The position numbers and the translations under genes were made by a program. Below, piece by piece: positions 1 to 13,600 of a DNA stretch of 64,000 nt. This DNA comes from Kitasatospora sp. NBC_00315. GTDB lineage: Bacteria > Actinomycetota > Actinomycetes > Streptomycetales > Streptomycetaceae. Position 1 is the stretch's first letter. Each line of letters starts with the position of its first letter. Under the pieces are notes generated by a model, which was given only the letters and a program-made list of their open reading frames with translations, did not search any database and was not told where the DNA came from. The stretch covers positions 186,001 through 250,000 of the forward strand of contig NZ_CP108025.1 of NCBI RefSeq assembly GCF_041435095.1, written 5' to 3'.

Positions 1-3000
1 GTGACCTGTTCGAGCACCCGGACGAACCGGGCCGCGAGCTGCTCGGCGGTGGACCGGTCGAAGAGGTCGAGGGCGTACTCCAGGAAGCCTTCGAAGCCGC
101 TCTCGCCGTCCGCCTCGGACAGTGTCAGGGTGAGGTCGAACTTGGCGGTCCGGGCGCCCTCGGTCATGTCCATGTGCGGCGTGAGAGTGAGCCCGGGCAG
201 TTCCATCCGGGGGAACAGGCCCTCGTTCCAGACGAACACGACCTGGAACAGCGGCTGGTAGGAGGAGGAGCGCTCCGGGTTCAGCAGCTCCACCAGGCGC
301 TCGAACGGCAGGTCCTGGTGGGCATAGGCGGCCAGCGCCCGGTCCCGGACGTCGTCGACGAGCGCGGCGAAGGAGGTGTGCCCGGACAGGTCGGCGCGCA
401 GCACCCAGTTGTTGACGAAGAAGCCGACCAGAGCGTCGAGGTCCTGGTCGGTGCGCCCGGCGATCGGCGAGCCGATCGCCACGTCCTCGCCCGCGCCGAG
501 CCGGGACAGCAGCACCACCAGCGCCGACTGCAGCACGATCGGCGTGGTCGCGCCGTGCTCACGGGCCAGCCGGCGTACCGCGGCGGCCAGTTCGGCGGCC
601 ACGGCGAACCCGACGGTCGCGCCGCGGTGGCTGGCCCGCACGGGGCGCGGGCGGTCGGTCGGCAGCGCCAGCGGCTGCGGCACTCCTTCCAACTCACGCT
701 GCCAGTGGTCGAGTTGGACGGCGGCCGGGCTCTCCGGGTCGTTCTCGTCGCCGAGCAGAGCGCGCTGCCACAGCGTGTAGTCCGCGTACTGCACCGGCAG
801 CGGCGTGAACTCGGGGGCGCGTCCCGCCGCGCGGGCCGCGTACGCGGCCAGCAGGTCGCGGGCCAGCGGGGCCATCGAGGCGCCGTCGCCGGCGATGTGG
901 TGCAGCACGAGGACCAGGACGCCGACCTCGGTGCCGTCGCGGAGCAGGCGACCGCGGATCGGGATCTCGGCACGCAGGTCGAAGCAGTACGCGAGTTCCT
1001 CGGCGATGGCCGCGTCGAGGCCGTCCGGCGCGAGGTCCAGCACGGGCAGCTCGGTCGCCACCCGGTCCGCGGGCAGGATCACCTGGTGGGCGGCGCCGTC
1101 CTCGTCCTCGGCGAACACCGTGTGCAGGCTCTCGTGGCGCAGCACCACGTCGTGGAAGGCGGCGGCCAGCGCGGCGGTGTCCACCTCGCCGCGCAGTTCG
1201 AACACCACCGGGAGGTTGTAGAGCGCCGACGGGCCCTCGAAGCGGTGCAGGAACCAGAGCCGGCTCTGCGCGTAGGACAGCGGCAGGCGCTCCGGGCGCT
1301 TCATCGGCTCGACCCGCGGGCGCACAGCGGGCGCGGTGGCGGTTCCCGCCCCGCTGACGGCGCCGGGCTCCAGGTGTTCGGCGAGCTGCGCGACGGTCGG
1401 GTGGTCGAACACGGCGCGGATCGGCACCTCGGTGCCCAGCGCGCGGCGCACCTTGCCGATCAGCCGGGTGGCGCGCAGCGAGTGGCCGCCGAGCAGGAAG
1501 AAGTCGTCGTCGATGCCGACCAGGTCGGCCTCCAGCACCTCGGCGAAGATGCCGGCCAGCAGCTGCTCGCGCGGCGAGCGCGGGGCGCGGTAGGCGCGTC
1601 CGGTGGTGAACACCGGTGCGGGAAGCGCGGCCCGGTCGATCTTTCCGCTGAGGGTCAGCGGCAGCTCGGGCAGCACCACGAACGCGGCCGGGACCATGAA
1701 CTCGGGCAGCTGCTCGGCGACGAACCGGCGCAGCTCGCCGGCGAGCTCCTCCTGGTCGTCCTCGCCGGCGCCGTCGACGACCGCGTAGGCGACCAGTTGC
1801 CTGGTGACCTCGCCGAGGGCCCGTTCGCCCGCGCTCTCCCGCGCGATGACGGTGCAGCGCCGCACCAGCGGGTGTGCGGCGAGGGCCGACTCCACCTCGC
1901 CGGGCTCGATCCGGAAGCCGCGGATCTTGACCTGGCCGTCGGCGCGGCCGACGAAGCGCATCGCGCCGTCGCGGCCCCAGCGGACCAGGTCGCCGGTGCG
2001 GTACAGGCGGCCGCCGACCGGGCCGAAGGGGTCGGCGACGAACCGGGTCGCGGTCAGTCCCGGCCGTTCGAAGTAGCCGCGGGCCAGGCCGGCGCCGGCG
2101 ATGTACAGCTCGCCGACGACGCCCGGCGGCACCGGCACCAGGCCGGGGCCGAGCACGTACACGCGGGTGTCGTCGAGCGGCACGCCGATCGGGACGCCGG
2201 CCGCCACGTCGGTGTCCGGCGTCAGCGTGTGGGTCAGGGCGGCCACGGTGATCTCGGACGGGCCGTAGGCGTTGACGATCTCGGTGTCGGGGGCGTGGAT
2301 CCGCATCTGCTCGACCGTGGCGACCGGCAGCACGTCGCCGCCGGTCCACACGTACGGCATGGCGGCGAGGCAGGCCGGGTCCTGCTCGACGACCGCCGCG
2401 AACAGGCCGGTGGGCAGCAGCGTGCCGGACAGTCGGTGGCGTTCGGTCAGCGCGCGAACAACGTCGGCGTCGACCGTCCCGGACTCCACGACGACGCAGC
2501 CGCCGGACAGCAGCGGGACCCACAGCTCCCAGGTCGAGGCGTCGAAGGACAGCGAGGAGTGCAGCAGCACCCGGTCGAGACCGGCCGAGGAGCGGTCGGT
2601 GGCCAGTGCGACGACGCCCCCGTGGGTGATCATCACGCCCTTGGGGCCGCCGGTGGAGCCGGAGGTGTAGATGACGTGCGCGAGGCTGGACGGCGAGGCC
2701 GGGCCGGCGAGCCCGGTGTCTTCCGGCTCGATCTCCTCGAGTTCGGCGAAGGTCAGCACCTCGACGTCCTCCGCCAGGGCCGGGAGCGGCTCGCCGCCGG
2801 TCAGCACCACCACCGGCCGCACCGCGGCCACCATGGTCCCGAGCCGCTCGGCGGGGTACTCCGGGTCGAGCGGGAAGTACGCGGCGCCGACCTTCAACAC
2901 GGCGAACGCCGCGACGACGAACTCGGCCGAGGGCCGGAACGCCAGGCCGACCAGCGACTCGCGGCGCACCCCGCGGCGCGCCAGGGCCCCGGCCAGCCGG

Positions 3001-4475
3001 GTCGACCGGGCGTCGAGCTCGGCGTACGTGAGGGTGCGGTCGCCGGCGACCACGGCCGGCGCGTCGGGGGTGCGCAGCGCCTGCGCGGCGAACACGTCGA
3101 CGATGGTCGAGCGCGCCGGCTCGCGCGCGGTGTCGTTCCACTTCACCAGGACCTCGTGGGCCCGGTCCTCGTCCATCATCTCGACCAGGCCGACCGGGAC
3201 ATACGGGTCGTCGACCGCCGTGCGCACCAAGGCGAGCAGCTGCTCCAGGAACAGTTCGAGGTCGGCGTGGACGTACCGGGTCGCGTCGCCGTCCACGTGC
3301 ACGGACATGCCGTGTCCGGGCCGTTCGTCGGCCAGCAGGGTGAACGCCAGGTCCGGCACCGCGCCGAACCGGATGTCGGTGATGTAGCCGCGCACGCCGT
3401 CCAGGTCGAGCGTCTGGGCCCACGGAATGAGGTTCAGGCTGGGGCCGAACACCGCGCCGCCGGAGTTCGAGGTGCCGACCGCGTTGCGGATGTCGGACAT
3501 CTGGTACCGGCCGTGCAGGCCGGTGGTGCGGGTCTGCACGGCGACGTCCCGGGCGACGTCGACGAACGCCGCCTCGACCGGCACCCGGACCCGGGCCGGC
3601 ACGATGCCGCGCAGCAGGCCCGGCGAGTTGGCGTCGGCCCCGGTGCGGTTGGAGCCGGCGACGGAGAACACGAACTCGCCGAGCCCGGTCATCCGGTTCA
3701 GGAACACCGCGGTCGCGCCGGCCAACAGTCCGCTGACCGTCATGCCCAGCGACTCGGCGACGGTCTCCCACTCGGTCAGTTCGGCGCGGGTGACGACCGC
3801 GGAGTGCCGCAGCTGGCCGGGGACCGCGTCGCGGCGACGCTCGCCGTGCAGGCGGGCGGGCTCGGGCAGGTCGGCCAGGTAGTCCCGCCAGAACGCCTCG
3901 TCGGCCGCGTACCGCTCGGAGGCCCGGTACCGGGCGTCCTGCTCCGCGATCACCCCGGCGTCGCCGAAGGTCGACGGTGCGGCCGGGCGGTCGCGGCGGG
4001 CGGCCGTGTACAGCTCGGCGACCCGGGCGACCAGCATCGCCATGCCGAAGCCGTCGGTCACCAGGTGGTGGGGGGCGAACAGCAGCCAGGAGCGCTCGGC
4101 GCCCAGCCGGATCGTCCCGGCGCGGACCAGGACGTCGCGCTCCAGGTCGAACGGCGTCGTCAGGACGGACTCGACCAGGGCCTGCGCCGCCGCCTCCGGG
4201 TCGGGCTCGGCGGACACGTCCGCGCGGAACGGCTCCCAGGCAGCGGCGTCGCCGACGACCTGGCGCAGCCCGTCCTCGAACTCGCGGACGTTCACCCGCA
4301 GGACCTCCGCCTCGGCCAGCAGGGTGCGCAGCGCCGACTCCAGCAGTTCCACGTCGAGCCCGCCGGCCACGTCGACGACGAGGCACGGGATGTTCGGGAC
4401 CTCGGGGGCGAGTGCCTGCGCCAGCCACAGTTCTTTCTGCGCCGACGACATACCGAACGATCGCGAGGGATGCAT
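1..4475 (-). CDS. NRPS-2: nonribosomal peptide synthetase C-A-PCP-C (3' end outside window)
   Basis: The frame stays open from an ATG at 4475 to the left edge, so the C-terminus is missing. The start was chosen because GAAAGGG lies about six bases upstream; an internal ATG at 4451 lacks such a site. Domain 1 is a condensation domain with HHLVTDG. Its opening ([13 protein letters not shown]) resembles C domains that accept an acyl or carrier-bound donor from another protein. The adenylation domain has [11 protein letters not shown] and RTGDLVR. By eye its specificity residues read D-A-W-T-W-G-A-V-A plus the usual Lys, which I cannot assign. The PCP has GGHSLRA. A second C domain with HHIAGDGAS begins near residue 1060 and is cut at its C-terminal part. 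It lies downstream of PKS-B and probably takes the polyenoyl chain from the last ACP. A terminator and separate promoter precede it, so it can be transcribed apart from the PKS genes. Any thioesterase must lie beyond the left edge. Confidence 0.9.
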   Translation of the reverse strand, partial: MHPSRSFGMSSAQKELWLAQALAPEVPNIPCLVVDVAGGLDVELLESALRTLLAEAEVLRVNVREFEDGLRQVVGDAAAWEPFRADVSAEPDPEAAAQALVESVLTTPFDLERDVLVRAGTIRLGAERSWLLFAPHHLVTDGFGMAMLVARVAELYTAARRDRPAAPSTFGDAGVIAEQDARYRASERYAADEAFWRDYLADLPEPARLHGERRRDAVPGQLRHSAVVTRAELTEWETVAESLGMTVSGLLAGATAVFLNRMTGLGEFVFSVAGSNRTGADANSPGLLRGIVPARVRVPVEAAFVDVARDVAVQTRTTGLHGRYQMSDIRNAVGTSNSGGAVFGPSLNLIPWAQTLDLDGVRGYITDIRFGAVPDLAFTLLADERPGHGMSVHVDGDATRYVHADLELFLEQLLALVRTAVDDPYVPVGLVEMMDEDRAHEVLVKWNDTAREPARSTIVDVFAAQALRTPDAPAVVAGDRTLTYAELDARSTRLAGALARRGVRRESLVGLAFRPSAEFVVAAFAVLKVGAAYFPLDPEYPAERLGTMVAAVRPVVVLTGGEPLPALAEDVEVLTFAELEEIEPEDTGLAGPASPSSLAHVIYTSGSTGGPKGVMITHGGVVALATDRSSAGLDRVLLHSSLSFDASTWELWVPLLSGGCVVVESGTVDADVVRALTERHRLSGTLLPTGLFAAVVEQDPACLAAMPYVWTGGDVLPVATVEQMRIHAPDTEIVNAYGPSEITVAALTHTLTPDTDVAAGVPIGVPLDDTRVYVLGPGLVPVPPGVVGELYIAGAGLARGYFERPGLTATRFVADPFGPVGGRLYRTGDLVRWGRDGAMRFVGRADGQVKIRGFRIEPGEVESALAAHPLVRRCTVIARESAGERALGEVTRQLVAYAVVDGAGEDDQEELAGELRRFVAEQLPEFMVPAAFVVLPELPLTLSGKIDRAALPAPVFTTGRAYRAPRSPREQLLAGIFAEVLEADLVGIDDDFFLLGGHSLRATRLIGKVRRALGTEVPIRAVFDHPTVAQLAEHLEPGAVSGAGTATAPAVRPRVEPMKRPERLPLSYAQSRLWFLHRFEGPSALYNLPVVFELRGEVDTAALAAAFHDVVLRHESLHTVFAEDEDGAAHQVILPADRVATELPVLDLAPDGLDAAIAEELAYCFDLRAEIPIRGRLLRDGTEVGVLVLVLHHIAGDGASMAPLARDLLAAYAARAAGRAPEFTPLPVQYADYTLWQRALLGDENDPESPAAVQLDHWQRELEGVPQPLALPTDRPRPVRASHRGATVGFAVAAELAAAVRRLAREHGATTPIVLQSALVVLLSRLGAGEDVAIGSPIAGRTDQDLDALVGFFVNNWVLRADLSGHTSFAALVDDVRDRALAAYAHQDLPFERLVELLNPERSSSYQPLFQVVFVWNEGLFPRMELPGLTLTPHMDMTEGARTAKFDLTLTLSEADGESGFEGFLEYALDLFDRSTAEQLAARFVRVLEQV

Positions 4476-4529
4476 GGCTGCCCTTTCGGAAGTCCCGCGG
4501 CATTTACGCGTTTCGGCCGCCGCAGCCGT

Positions 4530-4558
4530 AATCTACGGGGCCCGCAGACGGGCCTCAA
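4530..4558 (-). promoter_or_regulatory. Predicted promoter of NRPS-2
   Basis: On the minus strand TTGAGG (4553-4558) is followed after exactly 17 bases by TAGATT (4530-4535). This is close to the actinomycete housekeeping pattern TTGACR-N17-TAGRRT. Transcription would start near 4523, giving a leader of about 48 bases before the ATG at 4475. It lies just after the terminator that follows PKS-B. Confidence 0.55.
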
Positions 4559-4601
4559 TGGCGGCCAACTCCCATGTCGACCAGCGGTTTTGAAGTAAGA
4601 C

Positions 4602-4632
4602 GGGCCGGGTGCGGAAGTTCCGCACCCGGCCC
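4602..4632 (-). terminator. Strong hairpin after PKS-B
   Basis: A perfect 15-bp inverted repeat (4602-4616 and 4618-4632, left arm GGGCCGGGTGCGGAA) with one unpaired central base starts 22 bases after the PKS-B stop codon. It is followed on the minus strand by a short T-rich stretch (TCTTACTT). It probably ends or attenuates the PKS transcript before NRPS-2. Confidence 0.65.
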
Positions 4633-4653
4633 CGGGAAAGGACGGGCTACCGC

Positions 4654-7600
4654 TCAGTTCGAGGCACCGGGGAGCAATTCCTGTTCGAGGAATTCCGCGA
4701 GGGCCCCGCACGTCGGATTGCCGTAGACGAGCACCGCGGGCACCAGGAGGTCGGTCGCGGCCCGCAACCGGTTGCGCAGCTGGACGCCGCCGAGCGAGTC
4801 CAGGCCGAGGTGCTGCAGCGGCGTCGCCGGGTCCACGTCCGCGGCCCCGCCGTACCCGAGCACGGCCGCCGCCTGGCCGGTGACGAGCTCGACCAGCAAC
4901 CTGCGCCGATCGGCGGGCTCGGCGCTCCGCAGCCGCGTCAGGAGCTGGGACGCGGACTCGGCGGGCGCCGTCGCGGCGCTACGCCGCACCTTGGGCACCA
5001 GCCCGGTGAGCAGCGCCGGCAGCTCGTCGGCCCCGGCCCGGTCCCGCAGGGCGGCCTGGTCCCAACGCACGGCGACCACGTGCGGCGCGCCCGCGGCGAC
5101 CGCGGCGTCGAACACCGTCAGCGCTTGCTCCGTGGCCATCGCCAGCACGCCGCCGGCGCCGCGGATCCGCTCGACGCCCCCGGTGCCGAGGTGGCCGGTC
5201 ATCCCGCTCTCCAGTGCCCACAGGCCCCAGGACACCGACTGGCCGGCCAGGCCCCGCGCCCGCCGGTGCACCGCCAACGCGTCCAGGAACGCGTTCGCCG
5301 CCGCGTAGTTGCCCTGGCCGGGCGCGCCCAGCACACCGGACAGCGAGGACACCACCGAGAACAGCCCGAGGTCGTGCCGTTCGGTCGCCTCGTGCAGGAA
5401 CCACGCCGCATCGGCCTTCGCCGCCAGGACGCGGTCGATCCGCTCCGGAGTCAACGAACCGATCACACCGTCGTCCAGCACACCCGCCGCGTGCACCACA
5501 CCACGCAGCTCGAACCCCTCCGGCACCGAGGCCACCAACCCGGCCACCGCCGCACGGTCCGACACGTCGCAGGCCACGACACGCACCACCGCACCGGCCG
5601 ACTCCAGATCCGCCACCAGCTCCGCGACACCCCCGGCCGCCGCACCACGCCGCGACGCCAACACCACCGCACCAGCCCCGTACACCTCCACCAACCGCCG
5701 CGCCAACACACCACCCACGCCACCCGTCCCACCGGTCACGATCACCGCACCACCGGTCACCCCCGCAAGTTCCGCAGACGACTCGGGGTCGGCGGAGCTC
5801 GCCGCCTCGGTCGCCGCCGCCCGCACCAGGCGGGCCGCGTGCGCCACGCCGCCGCGCACCACCAGCTGCGGCTCACCGGTGACGGCCAGCGCCGCCAGGT
5901 CCTCCGCGGTGAGGTCGGCGTCAGCTTCCGCGTCGACCAGCACGATCCGGCCCGGATGCTCCGACTGCGCCGAACGCACCAGACCCCACACCGCGGAAGC
6001 CGCCACGTCCGCGACATCCTCACCCGGCAACGCCACCGCGCCCCTGGTCAGCACCACCAGCACGGAATCCGGCTGCTCCGAGGCGTTCAGGTGCGCCTGC
6101 ACCGCAGCCAGAGCCGCGTGCGAGGCCGCGTGCACCGACGCCACCACCTCGGCACCCAGCTCCGACCTCCACTCCCACACGACCGGCACCGCCGCGTCCT
6201 GGTCCGCCGCTGCCGGCACCGGCGACCACGACACCTCGAACAGACCGTCCGGGGCCGCACCCGCCGCGGCGGCGGCCAGCGTCTTGCCCGAGACGGTCCT
6301 GGTCGCCAGCGAGGCGACGGTCAGCACCGGGGCGCCGGTCGCGTCCGCCACCTGGATCGCCAGGGCCTCCTCACCGACCGGGCTGATCCGCACCCGCACC
6401 GCGCCGGCGCCGACCGCGTGCAGCGACACGCCCTCCCACACGAACGGCACCCGGATCCCGTCGTCGGAGCCGGCGCCGCGGCCGGTTCCGGCGATCACCA
6501 CGGCGTGCACCACGGCGTCCAGCAGGGCCGGGTGAACACCGAAACCGTCCGTCTTCACATCGGGTGCCAGTTCCACCTCCGCGAACACCTCGGCTCCCCG
6601 GCGCCAGGCCGCGCGCACGCCCCGGAACGCCGGGCCGTAGCCGTAGCCCGCGTCGGCCAGCGAGGTGTAGGCCGCTTCGACGTCGACCGCCCGCGCGCCC
6701 ACCGGCGGCCACTTCTTCATGCCGAACACCGGCGGCCGCTCCGGGCCCTGCTCGGCCATCAGCGCCTGGGCGTAGAGCGTCCAGGCGCCGGCCGGGTCAT
6801 CGGTCCGGCGTCCGTGGAACGACACCACGCGGTCGCCGACGGCGTCCGGCCCGGCGACGGTGACGTTCAGCTGGACGCCGCCGGACTCCGGCACGACCAG
6901 CGGCTGCTGCGAGGTCAGCTCCTTGAGGACCGGTCGACCCGCGCGCTCGCCGGCGTACAGGGCCAGCTCCACGAATGCGGCGCCGGGCATCAGCACGTGG
7001 CCGAGGACGCGGTGGTCGGCCAGCCAGCGCTGGGACCGCACCGACTCGCGGCCGGTGAGCAACAGGCCGTCCAGAGCCGGCAGTTCGATCTCCGCGCCGA
7101 GCATCGGGTGCTCGGCGCGACCCAGACCCGCTCCCCTGACGTCGCCGGAGCGGCCGCTCGCCTCGATCCAGTAACGGCGGCGCTGGAAGGCATAGGTGGG
7201 CAGGCCGACCGGCCGACCACCCTGCTGCCAGCGATGCCAGGACACCTCGCCGCCGGCCGTGTAGAGCTCGGCCGCCGAGCGCAGGAACCGCTCCAGGCCG
7301 CCCTCACCGCGCCGCAGCGTGCCGACGATGGCCATCCGGCCCACCGTCTCGCAGGTCTCCTCGATGCCAACGGTCAGCACCGGGTGGGCGCTGACCTCGA
7401 CGAACGCGGTACGGCCGTCGCGGAGGGCGGCGCGGGTGGCATCCTCGAAACGCACCGTCTCGCGCAGGTTCTCGAACCAGTACTTCGCCGTCAGGGCGGA
7501 GGTGTCGAGGACGTCACCGTTCAGCGTCGAGTAGAACGGGACCTTCGAGGACTGCGGCGTCACCTCGGCCAGGTCGGCCAGCAGGCGCTCGCGCAGCACC

Positions 7601-10600
7601 TCCATCTTCGGGCCGTGCGACGGGTAGTCCACCGCGATCCGCCGGTACTTCACGCTCGCGCCGTCGAGCACCGCGAGGAACTCGTCGATCTCCGCGTCGG
7701 AACCCGAAACCACTGTCGTCGTCGGGTTATTCACGGCGGCGACAGCGATGCTGTTCCAGCCGCCGATGCGCTCCCGGACCGCGTCGGCCGGCAGCATCAC
7801 CGACACCATCGTGCCGGTCCCCGCCACCTCGGTCAGCGCCCGCGAACGCAGCAGCACCACACGCGCCGCGTCCCGCAGGCTCAACGCACCGGCCACGTAC
7901 GCGGCGGCGATCTCGCCCTGTGAGTGACCGATCACCGCGTCCGGCACCACACCGGCCGTCCGCCACACCGGCACCAGCGACACCATGATCGCGAACAGTA
8001 CCGGCTGGATGACGTCCACCCGATCGATCTCGGCCGCTCCCGGCTCGCCGCGCACCACGTCCAGCAGCGACCAGTCCACGAACTCCGCGAACGCCTCCGC
8101 GCACCGCCTCAGCTCCGCAGCGAACTCCGGCGATCTGTCCAGCAGTTCACGGCCCATCCCGAGCCACTGCGAACCCTGACCCGGGAACACGAACACCGTC
8201 CCGGTCCCCGTCATCTGCACGGCGCCGGCCACCAGGGCGGCGTTCTCGCGTCCGGCGGCCAGATCGGCCAGCGCGGCCGCCAACTCGGCCCGATCGGACC
8301 CGCGCAGTACCGCCCGGTGCTCGAACACCGAACGCCGCGCCAACGCACCCGCCACGTCCGCCACCGTCACCGACTCCGACTCGTCGGCCTCCAACCACTC
8401 CACAACCGCCTGCGCCTGCGCCGCCAACGCCTCACGCGTCCGACCCGACACCACCCACACCGAAGCGTCCGGGGCCTGCTGCGACTCCTGCCCGGCGGGC
8501 CCCGCAACCTCGACGTCGGGCGCCTGCTGCGGATCCTGCTCGACAGGCTCCGAAACCTCCGGGGCCTGCTCCATGATCACGTGCGCGTTGGTGCCCGACA
8601 GACCGAACGAGGACACCGCCGCCCGCCTCGGACGCCCCACCTGCGGCCACACACGCTGCTCCGCCAGCAACTCCACCCGACCCGCCGACCAATCCACATG
8701 CGAGGACGGCACATCCACACCCAAGGTCCGCGGCAACACACCACGCCGCAACGCCTCCACCATCTTGATCACACCACCGACACCAGCCGCCGCCTGCGTA
8801 TGACCCACATTCGACTTCAACGAACCCAACCACAACGGCTCAACCCCCACCGGCCGCTGACCATACGTCGCCAACAACGCCTGCGCCTCGATCGGATCAC
8901 CCAGCACCGTCCCCGTGCCATGACCCTCCACCACATCCACATCACCCACACCGAGCCCCGCCGACGCCAACGCCGCCCGAATCACCCGCTGCTGCGACGG
9001 ACCGTTCGGCGCCGTCAAACCATTCGACGCACCATCCTGATTCACCGCCGAACCAGCAACCACCGCCAACACCGAATGCCCCAACCGCCGCGCATCCGAC
9101 AACCGCTCCAACACCACCACACCCGCACCCTCACCCCAACCAGTACCATCAGCGCCCTCCCCGAACGCCTTGCACCGACCATCCAAAGCCAGACCCCGCT
9201 GCCGCGAAAACTCCACAAACGTGTCCGCCGTCGCCATCACCGTCACACCACCGGCCAACGCCAGATCACACTCACCACCACGCAACGCCTGCACAGCCAG
9301 ATGCAACGTCACCAACGACGACGAACACGCCGTGTCCACCGACACCGCCGGCCCCTCCAAACCCAACACATACGACACCCGACCGGAAACCACCGACCCC
9401 ATCACACCGGCGCCGAAACCGCCCGAGTCGCCGTCCGGTTCGGCCTCCAGCTGGCGGTACTCCTGGGACATCACGCCGGAGAAGACGCCGGTGCGCGAAC
9501 CACGTAGGTCGGCCGGGTCGATCCCGGCCCGCTCGAACGCCTCCCAGGACACCTCCAGCATCAACCGCTGCTGCGGGTCCATCGCCACCGCCTCGCGCGG
9601 CGAGATCCCGAAGAACCCCGCATCGAACCCGGCCACATCGGAGAGGAACGAGCCGCGCCGCACATAGGACTTGCCCACGGCATCCGGATCCGGGTCGAAC
9701 AGGTCGTCCACGTCCCAGCCACGGTCCGCCGGGAAGTCGCCGATCCCGGACCCACCCGACCGCACCAGCTCCCACAACGCCTCCGGCGAATCCACACCCC
9801 CGGGGTAACGGCACGCCATCCCGACGACCACGATCGGGTCGGATCCCCCGTGCGCCGTCATCGAAACCGGCACCCGGGGAACCACGGCGGCCGAAGCGCC
9901 GTTCGACATCAGCCGGTTCAGGAGGAGATCCGCCAGGGCGGTCGCGTTCGGGTAGTCGAACACCAGCGACGCCGGGAGGCTCAGACCGGTCGCCTGCTGC
10001 AGCCGGTTGCGGACGTTGACGCCGCCGAGCGAGTCCAGGCCCAGGTCCTTGAACGCCGTGTTCGGGCCGACGGCCGTCGCGCTCTCATGTCCGAGGACGG
10101 TCGCTGCGGTAGACGACACCAGCTCGGTCAGCAGCCTGCGCTGCCCGGCCTCGTCGAGCGCGCGCAGCCTGGACTCCAGCTGCGACACCGACTCGCCCGA
10201 GGCGGCTGTACGGCGCACCGCCGGAACGAGCTCGGCCAGCATCGGCGTCAGCTCGCCGACCCCGGCCTGACGCCGCAGCGCCGGCAGGTCCCAGCGCACG
10301 GCGACGAGGTGTGCCGGGCCTCCGGCGACCGCGGCGTCGAACAGCTCCACGGCCTGAGCGGTGGTCAGCGGCACCACGCCGCTCGCGCGGACCCGCGCCG
10401 CCGCGTCGTCCGACAGTCGGCCGCCCATGCCGCCGATCTCGCCCCACAGGCCCCAGGACACCGACTGGCCGGCCAGGCCCCGCGCCCGCCGGTGCACCGC
10501 CAACGCGTCCAGGAAGGCGTTCGCCGCCGCGTAGTTGGCCTGGCCGGGCGCACCCAGCACACCGGACAGCGAGGACACCACCGAGAACAACTCCAGCGGT

Positions 10601-13600
10601 GCGTCAGCGGTCGCCTCGTGCAGGAACCACGCCGCATCAGCCTTCGCCGCCAGGACACGGTCGATCCGCTCCGGAGTCAACGAACCGACCACACCGTCAT
10701 CCAACACACCCGCCGCGTGCACCACACCACGCAGCTCGAACCCCTCCGGCACCGAAGCCACCAACCCGGCCACCGCCGCACGGTCCGACACATCGCAGGC
10801 CACGACACGCACCACCGCACCAGCCGACTCCAAATCCGCCACCAGCTCCGCGACACCCCCGGCCGCCGCACCACGCCGCGACGCCAACACCACCGCACCA
10901 GCCCCGTGCTCCGCCACCAACCGCCGCGCCAACACACCACCCACACCACCGGTCCCACCGGTCACGATCACCGCACCACCCGCCAGCCCAGGCGCCTGCG
11001 CCTGCGCCACCACGGCCCGCGCCAGCCGAGCGGCACGCACCACCCCGCCCCGCACCACCAACTGCGGCTCACCGGACGCCACCAGAAGCGCGACATCCAC
11101 CTCGGCGTCGGCATCGGCGTCGACCAGGATGAACCGACCCGGATGCTCCGACTGGACCGAGCGCACCAGACCCCACACCGCCGAGGCCGCCACGTCGACG
11201 ACGTCCTCACCCGGCAACGCCACCGCGCCCCTGGTCACCGCGACCAGCACGGCATCCGGCCGGTCCGCAGAAGCAAGGTGCGCCTGCACCGCAGCCAGCG
11301 CCGCGTGCGAGGCCGCGTGCACCGACGCCACCACCTCGGCACCCTGCTCCGACCTCCACTCCCACACGACCGGCACCGCCGCACCCTGGTCCGCCGCTGC
11401 CGGCACCGGCGACCACGACACCTCGAACAGACCGTCCGCCACCGCGCTCGCCGCCGCGCTCAGCGCCTGCTGCGACACCGGGCGGCTCACCAGCGCGTCC
11501 ACCGTCAGCACCAGCGCGCCGGTCTCGTCCGCCACCTGGATCGCGACGCCGTCGCTCCCGGCGGGCACGATCCGCGCCCGCACCGTGGATGCGCCGACCG
11601 CGTGCAGCTCGACACCCTCCCACAGAAAGGGAACCTCCACCTCCGCGTAGTCCGCGGCTCCGACCCCGAACAGCGGCGCGTGCACCACCGCGTCCAGCAG
11701 CGCCGGATGGACACCGAACCCGGCGGCGTCCGCTCCGGCCGGGAGGCCGATCTCCGCGAAGACCTCCGCCCCGCGCCGCCACACCGCCCGCACGCCCCGG
11801 AACACCGGCCCGTAGCCGTAGCCCGCATCGGCCAGCGACGCGTAGGCCGCTTCGACGTCCACCGGCTGCGCGCCCACCGGCGGCCACACCGACTCCGACC
11901 ATCCATCCGCGTCGGCCGCCCCGCCCTCTTCGGCATCGGCCAGCACGCCTTGCGCATGCAGGATCCACTCGCCGTCGTCGCCGTCCGGCCGCGAATGAAC
12001 CTCGACGGTGCGCCCGCCCGGACCCCCGGAATCGAGCTCGCCGACCACGACGTGGATCCGCAGCCCACCACACTCGGGCACCAGCAACGGAGCCGTCATC
12101 GCCAACTCCCGCACCACCGGCGACCCGACCTCGTCGCCGGCCCGCACCGCGAGCTCCACCAGTGCGGAGGCCGGCACCATCACATGCCCGAGCACCTCGT
12201 GATCGAGCAGCCACGGCTGCGCCGAGCGCGACACCTGCCCGGTCAGCACCACACCCGAGGACCCCGGCATAGCCACGACCGCACCGAGAATCGGGTGCCC
12301 AACGGCCACCAGCCCGGCGGCACTCACATCACCCACAGCCCGGGACGAGGACAACCAGTAACCGCTCCGCTGGAAGGCGTAGGTAGGAAGATCGACACGG
12401 CGGCCACCGGACTGCCAATCCCCCCAGGAGACCGGCACACCCGCCACGAACAACCGCCCCAACCCCCCGATCAACGCGGCCGACTCGCAACCCTGCCGAC
12501 TCAGCAGCGACGCCACCACGATGCCGTCGGAGTCCCCGACGGCCTGCTCGACCGTGGCCTCGACCGCGGAGACGAGCGCGCCGGGGCCCAGCTCCACGAA
12601 CCGCCGCACACCCCTGCCCTCCAAAAACCGCACGGCGTCAGCGAACCGCACCACCTCCCGGGCCTGCCGCACCCAGTACTCCGCCGAACCGTACCCACCC
12701 GCGAAGTCGGCTGCCTCACCCGTGAGCGTCGACACCAACGTGCAGCCCGGAACGGGCGCCGACACCGCGACCCGCCCCGCGACCCGCCCGAACTCCTCCA
12801 ACACCGGCTCCAACAGCGGCGAATGGAACGCATGCGACACCACCAGCGGCTTCACCCGGCACCCCGCCGCCTCCAACAACTCGGTAGCCCGCTCCACCGC
12901 CCCCTCGTGCCCGGAGATCACCACCGAGTCCGGAGCGTTGACCGCGGCCGTCACTACCCACCCATAACTCGACCCAACCTGCCCCAGAATCCGCTCGACC
13001 AACTCCGGCGAACCCGAGACCGCCGCCATCACCCCACCCACGGCCCGCTGCATCACCCGACCACGCGCCACCACCAACCGAGCCGCGTCCTCCAACGACA
13101 ACACACCCGCCACATGCGCGGCCGCCAACTCACCCACCGAGTGACCCACCACGAAATCGGCAGTCACACCACACCGCTCCAACACCCGGAACAACGCCAC
13201 ACCAACCGCGAACAACGCCGGCTGCGCGAACTCGGTCCGCTCCAGCAGACCACCGTCCGCACCCCACACCACATCCAACAACCGGTGCTCCCAGCACCGG
13301 TCCACCACCTCCGCCACCACCGCCAACTCCCGCGCGAAACCCGCATGCGCCCGCGCCAGATCACGCCCCATCCCCAACCACTGCGAACCCTGACCCGGAA
13401 ACACGAACACCGTCCCGGTCCCGGTCCCCGTCATCTGCACGGCGCCGGCCACCAGGCCGGCGTTCTCCCCGCCTGCCGCCAAGTCAGCCAGCAAGGAAGT
13501 CAGTTCGGCCCGATCGGACCCGCGCAGCACGGCCCGGTGCTCGAACACCGAACGCCGCGCCAACGCACCCGCCACATCCGCCACCGTCACCGACTCCCGA

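Noticed and set aside
694..4503. A 1269-codon minus-strand frame overlapping NRPS-2
   Set aside because: It is the wrong frame of the same strand, made of Arg/Gly/Pro repeats. The frame starting at 4475 carries all C, A and PCP motifs.
174..4598. A 1474-codon plus-strand open frame opposite NRPS-2, and similar giant plus-strand frames opposite the PKS and NRPS-1 genes
   Set aside because: They are mirror frames of high-GC coding DNA, with His/Arg/Gln-rich composition and no recognisable domains, and the opposite strand encodes clear megasynthases.
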